Positions 57,615 to 64,000 of a DNA stretch of 64,000 nt are shown one piece after another. This DNA is from Cordylochernes scorpioides. Taxonomy: Eukaryota > Arthropoda > Arachnida > Pseudoscorpiones > Chernetidae. The notes under the pieces are model-generated. The model was given only the letters and a program-made list of their open reading frames with translations, searched no databases and had not been told where the DNA came from. Location: positions 67,334,742-67,398,741 of the forward strand of contig CP092877.1 of NCBI GenBank assembly GCA_030710605.1, written 5' to 3'. Each line of letters opens with the position of its first letter. Within the stretch, counting starts at the first letter, position 1. The position numbers and the translations under genes are program-made.

Positions 57615-57917
57615 TTTTTATATATCGTTGTTGTTAATTTGGATTTTTTTTTTACATTAGCACAGTGTTTATTTGATACTAGCTAAATGACCTGGGTTCT
57701 ACCTAAATGAATGTTTGCCCAATGTATATTATATATTTTAACAAATTTATTTATTAGGGTTATATATTTTCCAACCCTACAAAATAGACAATGTTTATTC
57801 TTGACACCATGACGCATCACCAAAATTTCTCATACTTAACTAGTTTTTAAAAAAATTATCATCAGTATTTTATCAAATGTCTTTTACTATGTCATATAAA
57901 TGAAAACAAACTCCTTT
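57615..57917. other. Intergenic AT-rich DNA
   Basis: Nothing recognised. Confidence 0.35.
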
Positions 57918-58110
57918 AATGGGAGGACCTGGCTCATCAGTGGTGAACCCTCCCAACGGAATATTAAACTGGCGAAACCGCTGGGATGGTTCACCACTGA
58001 TGAGCCAGGCCCTCCCATTAATTTTTCCATTGCAGTAAGGGCAGTAGAAATTGTTTAATTTCAAAAATAATCTTACGCCTTTAAAATAGTTTCGAATTTT
58101 GATAACAGAT
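57918..58110. repeat. Dispersed repeat, head-to-head pair
   Basis: TGGGAGGACCTGGCTCATCAG and its inverted copy (CTGATGAGCCAGGCCCTCCCA) face each other within about 100 bp, so this copy is itself a small fold-back, like the larger one at 29500-30118. Confidence 0.6.
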
Positions 58111-58835
58111 GGCGTGCTAGTGCATCGTAAAATTATTTGTGTGAATGTAAAATCTTGATCTTAAATGCAGATTTTAGTTTTATATTCAAATTTGATTTTC
58201 TAATTATTACGTTTTTGTTGATAGGATTAAGTATTTTTATGACTATAAAGTGGTTGTTATTCAGGGTGATGGTCATTCATGGGAGGTTTTACAGTACTAA
58301 GAAGATGTCTGGGGTAAGTTAAATTCTAGTAAAACCATATACTAATGACAAACCAGGACCTTTGAGAGAGGGCACTGTTTATCATCAACCAGCTCAAGGA
58401 TCTCATGGAATTTGTGTAATCTTTGCACCAGTGGATATGAAACAACAATGCTAATGAAAAACTACTCTATTACAGTAGAGTGTACTATTCTATTATTAAT
58501 AGAGAAAGAGAGAAAACCAACAAACACCTTTAACAAGATTAAGAAGTGGATATATTTTTAAAACCCTCAAAATTCCATAAAATGAACAAAAAACTACCAT
58601 ATCAAAGCTAGAGAAAAGTGTAGACATGGTCTAAGGGCAGGAGTTGACAACCTTTTGAGTCATAAAAGTCAAAAATTACAATTTAAAAAATTTCAAAGTT
58701 TTTAAAGAGCCACAATTTTTTTTTTCTTGCCAACCATAAATAGTGCTTGTTTAAATAAATATTTGCATATGGAACTATATAAAGAGCTGCAGGTTGCCAA
58801 CCCCTGGTCTAAGGAGATAAGCACCACTACTATTA
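58111..58835. other. Intergenic DNA
   Basis: A piece of the dispersed repeat with GGATCTCATGGAATTTGTG at about 58365-58460; otherwise no signal. Confidence 0.4.
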
Positions 58836-59040
58836 CAGTAGAGTCTCCTATGAGAGAATATACCCTAAAAACATGGCTAAATTCAGTCTCTCCTTGAGAT
58901 GGTCTTTCATCAGAGGCTTCTGTCAAGTCATTAGGAGTCTTTTAAGTTGAACAGAGTGTCTGATAAGAGACTACCTCCAGGAGAAACTCAATTTTAGCCA
59001 TGTTTTTAGGCTGTGGTCTTTATAGGAGATTCTATTGTGG
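58836..59040. mobile_element. Pogo-like MITE, second subfamily
   Basis: CAGTAGAGTCTCCTATGAG to TTTATAGGAGATTCTATTG. The interior has the inverted pair AAAACATGGCTAAATT and TTTTAGCCATGTTTTTA. Same termini type as the main MITE but a different interior. Confidence 0.65.
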
Positions 59041-59525
59041 TTTTATATTGTGTCCCAAATCTCTCTCTTTTGATCATAATTTATATAACTTCACTAAGAA
59101 TCTCCTACAATTTATTTATTTATGCTTATGAGGTGATACAGCAGCGTATTTACAATTAGAGAGGAGACAAAATGAATTAAATCTAGAAAAAAGAAGTGAG
59201 GACATATCGGTCATTAAAGTCTGAGAGGCAAGGCCTTCAGCCAGTTCAGGGCTTCCGGGGTGACAGAATGGAGATTGGAGATTGACATATCATGAGCTGC
59301 TGTATTGTCCGTGAGGTCAAGAGACGTACATCTCCTACAAGATTATAGACAATGCAGCTCTCTAAATACCCTAATATGAAGGTCTAGTGGATTAAAGTTG
59401 GAGGGTTCACCAATGATGAGCCAGGCCATTTCCAAATACTTTTCTAATTGCTGTAAAGAATAATAAATTATTTTATTTGAAAGAAAAATAATAATGAAAC
59501 TCTTTCAACCTTACTTTTTGGGAGA
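59041..59525. other. Intergenic DNA
   Basis: A fragment of the GTTCACCAATGATGAGCC repeat at 59390-59450. Nothing else recognised. Confidence 0.35.
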
Positions 59526-59772
59526 TACATCCATACCTCGCTTTGTGTCGGGGTTACGTTCCAAAAAAAAACACGACGCAAAGTGAAAATATATGATGGC
59601 GCAATCAAAAACAAAGGTGTTGCCATATTTTAGGAAAAAAAATTTAAAGACTCAATCCAAAACAACGCAACTTCGAAAATCTAACGACGCACAGTGAAAA
59701 TCAGTAAAAATTAAGCAGCGACGCAACTTCGAAAAAAACGAAACGATGCAAAGTGAGGTATTGGTGTATGTA
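59526..59772. mobile_element. Pogo-like MITE, third subfamily
   Basis: Inverted termini CATACCTCGCTTTGTGTCG and GATGCAAAGTGAGGTATTG. The interior has repeated CGACGCA(A/C) and CAACTTCGAAAA motifs in inverted relation. Confidence 0.65.
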
Positions 59773-60116
59773 AAAAAGATTGAATAATTCTTCAGTCAGT
59801 CAAATTCATACTTTTATTACATTTCTACACTTTCTACTACATATCTAAATTGCTAATTCTAACATAGCAATAAAGCACATCCATTTCACAGGAAAACTTT
59901 AACATGAATGTCTAGAATGGCTATATATCTAATATGTGCAGGAAAACTAACAAAGACCAAACTACATATAACTAAACATTTACACATTTTTTGTTAGGAC
60001 ATTTTAGTTTTATACATGATTCTCCTGGGATAAATGGAGAAAGATAAAAATATTGATTTAAAACAAAATTTTAATCCAAAGCCTCTCTCTTTGCTCTAAA
60101 CCACAAATTATTCTTT
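59773..60116. other. Intergenic DNA
   Basis: Nothing recognised. Confidence 0.35.
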
Positions 60117-60260
60117 CAGTAGAACCTCCATGAGAGAAGACCTATATTCAAAGAACAGTTTTCTTCACTGAAATTACCATTTTTACCAATTAGCTGCTCT
60201 TTGATAAGAGGATACCTCTCTCTAAAAGGACATTTTGGCTCTAAAACTATATGTTGCCCG
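60117..60260. mobile_element. Pogo-like MITE, diverged
   Basis: CAGTAGAACCTCCATGAG start, GGATACCTCTCTCTAAAAGG interior, right terminus lost. Confidence 0.6.
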
Positions 60261-60304
60261 TTAGTAATAATTATACAGAACAGGGTGAAATGTTTTTTTT
60301 TTTT

Positions 60305-60510
60305 TTACTTATCCTTTTAGTCTAAATTTGACAAGATCTTGGAGGTCGTGCTCGTAAAGAAGCTCAAGAACTCATCTTGGTTCTCTGTACAGGGATCTTT
60401 TGTCCTTTCCAATGCAATTTAGTAAATGTTGGGGAGTGGCCTCTTCGGTTTTGCACCTAGTGCATATGGGGAAGCTTTTGGCTCCCTCTGGGGGTGAAAT
60501 GTGTTCCTGA
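60305..60510 (-). mobile_element. LINE 3' coding fragment, second family
   Basis: The minus strand encodes EHISPPEGAKSFPICTRCKT, then EEATPQHLLNCIGKDKRSLY and, after one stop, EHDLQDLVKF. This is the C-terminal zinc-knuckle-like region of a Jockey/I-type LINE, related to but different from the GAA-tailed family. Confidence 0.65.
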
Positions 60511-60628
60511 TGACCAATCTCTGGATAGGTGAGATGACACTAAATGATCTCTAGCATACTAAATGATAAAAAAAAAATGCATTAACTCAAATCAAATAAG
60601 ATTGGCATTTAACACTGTAAGCTTATAC

Positions 60629-60807
60629 AGTAGAACCTCCATGAGAGGACACTCGAGTTAGAGGACACCTCTCTATATAGGACAGCTTTCATTGTCAAAA
60701 ATGACCATTTTTACCATTAAGCAGGTCTCCAGTAAGAGGACATCTCTCCCTAAAGGACAATTTGGCTCTGCAATTAGGTGTTGTCCTTTACAGGGAGGTT
60801 CTACTGT
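60629..60807. mobile_element. Pogo-like MITE
   Basis: CAGTAGAACCTCCATGAG to GGAGGTTCTACTG, TA-flanked, well preserved. Confidence 0.8.
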
Positions 60808-60875
60808 ACTAACATTTTAAAGAGGAACTCACACATTGGCACAGACAAAAAGAAATACCATTAAAAGGAATATAT

Positions 60876-61046
60876 TGTTGAACTTCAATGAGAGCCACTC
60901 ACACTAGAGGACACCTCTCTACGCAGCTTTCATTGCTAAAATTATCATTTTTAACCAATAAGCAGGTCTAGAGTAAGAGGACACCTCTCTCCAAAGGACA
61001 CTATGGCTCTGGAACTAGATGTCCTTTACAGAGAGAGGCTCTACTG
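60876..61046. mobile_element. Pogo-like MITE, diverged
   Basis: TTGAACTTCAATGAGAGCC to GAGGCTCTACTG. Internal ACACCTCTCTACG and GTAAGAGGACACC. Confidence 0.65.
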
Positions 61047-61069
61047 TATATATTAAATTTTTTTAATAA

Positions 61070-61100
<31 letters not shown>

Positions 61101-61412
61101 CACTTATCCCTAGTACACGTGGTACAGGCCATGATAATCATGGTGGGTAGTTAGCGACTGCTTTTTTTTACTGTAAGCGCACCACATGTCTACACATGTG
61201 AAAAGCAGTTCGACTTTGCACTTGCAAATGTGCCAGAGCCCCGTTTGGTTACTTGCACTCGCTGGTGGGGTTGGACTTTTGCAAGAATCGGGGGCCATTG
61301 GAGCATTTTTTAAATTTATTTTTAAAACAGAAAAAAGTGTCCAATGCGGGAATCGAACCCGGGTCGTAGTGGTCGAAAACCAAACGGTTTAACCAGCCTT
61401 CCACCGACCCCC
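61101..61412 (-). mobile_element. tRNA-derived SINE, full length
   Basis: Preceded by a long T run (its poly-A tail on the minus strand), CTTATCCCTAGTACACGTGG, and ends at the head CCTTCCACCGACCCCC. The minus-strand B box GGTTCGATTCC is intact. Low divergence suggests a young copy. Confidence 0.85.
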
Positions 61413-61630
61413 TTTAATAAAGTTAAATAATTATATAAAGTTTGCTTATATAGGCAGATTGCCTTCACGCAACAGGTTTTTTTTTTTATGTCCAAAGAGA
61501 ATCTTGTGTAAAACAAAGGTGTCTTAATAAAGAATGTGTGGTTGACTTTAAAAAGGTGCTTTTGTATTTATCACATTGATGTCCAAAATTAAGTGAACAA
61601 ACACTTTTTTTTTAAATAGGACTTGTATAC

Positions 61631-62792
61631 AGTCGAACCTCTTTAATTCAACACCCCAAGGGATCAGAGCTTTCGGTTGAATTAAAGGAAGTGTTGAATT
61701 AAGGTGAGATGATTAGGTAACCATCTAACTCGCTAAAATAATATTTTTTAAAAATAGCCTTGTAATATAAATTAATGATATTAATTGAAACCATTGTGTG
61801 TTTTTATTTTATTTTCATGATTAACTTTTAGTATCAGGGATAAAATGGCATTAATACATATTTTAGAAACAAAAATAATTGTAACAAATAAATTTACTGG
61901 CAATGTGTTTCTTTTCAGTAATATAATCAAATATTAACTCTACATACATTAAAATATTAAATATAATATATTAAATAATATTTTATTCTAATTGAAAAAT
62001 ATAGCAGTTGAAAGGAAATAAATATGGTAAATAAAAATAAAATTTTAAAATATTATTTAAAAATTATGATGAAGATCTTTTAAAATATTCCTTTATAGAT
62101 GTCTGTTTTTGCACTGAAATCCTATTCAGGATGTATTCCAGACGGTCATTTTGAAAAAAACATGCATGTCTTTCTTCTTCTAAAATGTTTTTTCAATAAA
62201 TAAATTTTAATGTATTAAAGTCATCCACTGCTGCTGCAGGTATTATTGATTTTGTGTTTAAATCTTTTATAATAACACAGAAATGGAATATTGAAATAAA
62301 ATGTTATCATAATCATTGTGGCTACATTTTATAAAGATTTATTTATTTAAAAAGAAATTATTTATAAATTTAAAAATAGCTAAAATATTTCAATGTTAAA
62401 AATAAAAAAATAAAAATTATTATTAGTTAGCGCATGATGCCGAAATTCCCGCGTAAAAAACAACAATAACATCCGCGAAATTGCGCAACGGCACTGCAAA
62501 GTGAAACTTAAACTAACCAGAAACCAAAAGTGCGCAGGCGCGATCCGATCGCCGCCCGCCGATGCCGATCGTCGCCGCCGTAATACCGTTTAGCGGTAAA
62601 GTTGCATGTAAAATAACATTCAACTGTCGAAATTCGAATTTTAAAATGGTCGAACTATCGGAACTGTCGTATTATCGATACTGTCGAATTACGGTTTGTT
62701 ATTTGATAGGCCGGAGGTCGGGACATCAGAACATGGTCGAATTATCGCCGAGTGTCGAATTGGGGTGTGTCGAATTAACGAGGTTATACTGT
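61631..62792. mobile_element. Pogo-like element, about 1.16 kb, non-coding
   Basis: Left end CAGTCGAACCTCTTTAATTC, then AACACCCCAA. Right end (minus strand) CAGTATAACCTCGTTAATTC, then GACACACCCCAA. TA lies next to both ends. The interior is AT-rich to about 62420 and abruptly GC-rich at 62530-62590 (GCGCAGGCGCGATCC, CGTCGCCGCCG). No transposase frame, so it is non-autonomous. Confidence 0.75.
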
Positions 62793-62819
62793 ATTAATTG
62801 AAGAGCTAAAAGATCAAAA

Positions 62820-63090
62820 TATTGCCAAATCATCTGATAAATTCACACCTGCTACAGTGTTGGTGTTTCTTATTCCCTTGTGTAAAGATTACATGATCCA
62901 GTTGATAGACCTTAGCAAGGGTCCCACTCCAGGGATACGGAGGAGCTACATCTGTATTCATGTTAAGAGTCGGCAGCAAAGGCGTCTGAAACGGCCTTAA
63001 ATTAGTCAGACTTTCACCAAAGTGTGCCTGGATCATGGTGCCATTGATCAACGAAAGCTGCACCTCTACACCCCATTTCATCTGCTACAG
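62820..63090 (-). repeat. Dispersed retroposon-like repeat
   Basis: Related to 56906-57330. CCTTGTGTAAAGATTACATG, CAGCAAAGGCGTCTGAAACG, AAGTGTGCCTGGATCATGG, GAAAGCTGCACCTC. Confidence 0.5.
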
Positions 63091-63118
63091 TAATTTGATT
63101 TATTGAACTTATGCAAAT

Positions 63119-63294
63119 ATGGTAGAACCTCCATGAGAGGACACTCGCACTAGAGGACACCTCTCTACAAAGGACAGTTTTCACAAATAAATTTATCATT
63201 TTTACTATTTATCAACTCTCCGGTAAGAGGAAACCTCTCCCTAAAAGATACTTTGGCTCTACAATTAGGTATCCTTTACAGGGAGGTTCTACTG
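63119..63294. mobile_element. Pogo-like MITE
   Basis: GGTAGAACCTCCATGAG to GGAGGTTCTACTG-TA. The interior matches the family throughout. Confidence 0.78.
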
Positions 63295-63630
63295 TATTGA
63301 AAATATGCAAATTTTCAATCATTTTATTTGCACATTAGAACCATTAATCTTTTATAATATTGCACAGTTTGAATGAAATCTGACATTTTTTGTAAATAAA
63401 GTTTGTGTTGTTTGTTCTCTTTAATTTTGGACACCACACAGTGTAATTGTATCGTACTATGCGATAAACACACTAATTAAACTAAAGAATCTACTGATGA
63501 AATTCTACCCTGTACTGTACAAACTGGTGGAACAGTCGATCCACTTGTGTTGGAAGTACACTGTAACATTTCAACACAAAATTATTGTAGGTCTGCGTTT
63601 GAAATAATGTGTGATGAAAGTAAGTGAATA
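63295..63630. other. Intergenic DNA
   Basis: No coding or repeat signal recognised. Confidence 0.35.
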
Positions 63631-63632
63631 TA

Positions 63633-63780
63633 CAGTTAAACCTCTCTATAGCGCCCGATTTTAAACACATTAAAATATAAAAAATTTACATTAAAAGTGA
63701 CCTGTCTATAGCACCTCCCTTCTCTATAGCACCCTATTTTGGTGAGTCCCAAGAGGGGGCGCTATAAACAGGTTTAACTC
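63633..63780. mobile_element. Pogo-like MITE, fourth subfamily
   Basis: TA-CAGTTAAACCTCTCTATAGC to GGCGCTATAAACAGG, then TTTAACTC-TA. The inverted termini include TATAGCGCC. Interior CACCTCCCTTCTCTATAGC. Confidence 0.7.
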
Positions 63781-63869
63781 TATATTTTGTTAGTTACATA
63801 TGTACATATTAGAAATGGGAAACACATCCGCAATAAGTGGTAAACAAGACAGTTAAGGAAAAAATAAAG

Positions 63870-64000
63870 AAATTTCTTTTTTCTTATCTCTACTCAATCA
63901 TATTAGGCTACCAAGCTTGTAGAACCTTTTGATGGTGTCTGCTGGGGATGAGTAGAGCTCATCAATGGATGAATCAATACAGTCAATGATGTGATTTGGG
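63870..64000 (-). mobile_element. LINE 3' end fragment, runs off the window
   Basis: TTTTTTCTTATCTCTACTCAATC, ATCATATTAGGCTACCAAGC, GATGGTGTCTGCTGGGGATG: the GAA-tailed LINE family in minus orientation. Confidence 0.65.

Noticed and set aside
62530..62590. GC-rich block as a CpG-island promoter
   Set aside because: It lies inside the terminal region of a pogo-like element and has no gene downstream in either direction that I can support.

Overview
The window is AT-rich, intron- and transposon-dense DNA from a metazoan, most likely an invertebrate. Split genes with GT/AG introns, a GCC2-type golgin, tRNA-derived SINEs, mariner, pogo-like and Tc1-like MITEs, Helitrons, Ty3/gypsy, Penelope-like and LINE remnants all point that way. 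The RNase-H-like tails of the LINE fragments look arthropod-like, but that is a weak inference.

Layout. (1) Positions 1-12093 and about 15984-29150 are inverted copies of one locus: the 5' and middle part of a GCC2-like gene, a long coiled-coil golgin of the trans-Golgi network. Copy A is on the plus strand (exons 2-6 in the window). Copy B is on the minus strand (exons 1-9, 31760 down to 12622). A 100-N gap at 12094-12193 lies between them. Exons match base for base in length, but the arms differ by substitutions and by at least five precise transposon presence/absence differences. A haplotig joined in inverted orientation is the simplest reading; a true inverted duplication is the alternative. 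The 3' GRIP-domain exons are not in the window. (2) 29150-32800 is GCC2 intron 1 and upstream DNA. It holds a 619-bp near-perfect palindrome and a complete mariner with one in-frame stop. (3) 34233-39662 is a complete, young Ty3/gypsy element with apparently identical 477-bp LTRs and a gag-pol frame already open inside the 5' LTR. (4) 40-47 kb holds LINE tails, AT-rich DNA and a Penelope-like GIY-YIG fragment. (5) 47474-57614 is a four-exon plus-strand gene model encoding 84 residues, or the C-terminus of a longer protein. I do not recognise it. (6) 57.6-64 kb is repeat-rich intergenic DNA.

The most interesting signal is a dispersed fold-back repeat present in roughly 25 copies and fragments. 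Its arms carry a minimal hammerhead-ribozyme-like core: CTGATGA or CTGAAGA, a 6-bp stem, then GAAAC-GTC. It has an asymmetric tail of about 30 bp at one end and, where both ends can be read, makes 10-13 bp target duplications. These traits fit a non-autonomous Penelope-like retroelement with inverted terminal repeats better than an ordinary DNA MITE. One copy carries the ribozyme arm as three tandem 84-bp units. Three copies carry a Helitron at the same nucleotide of the tail.
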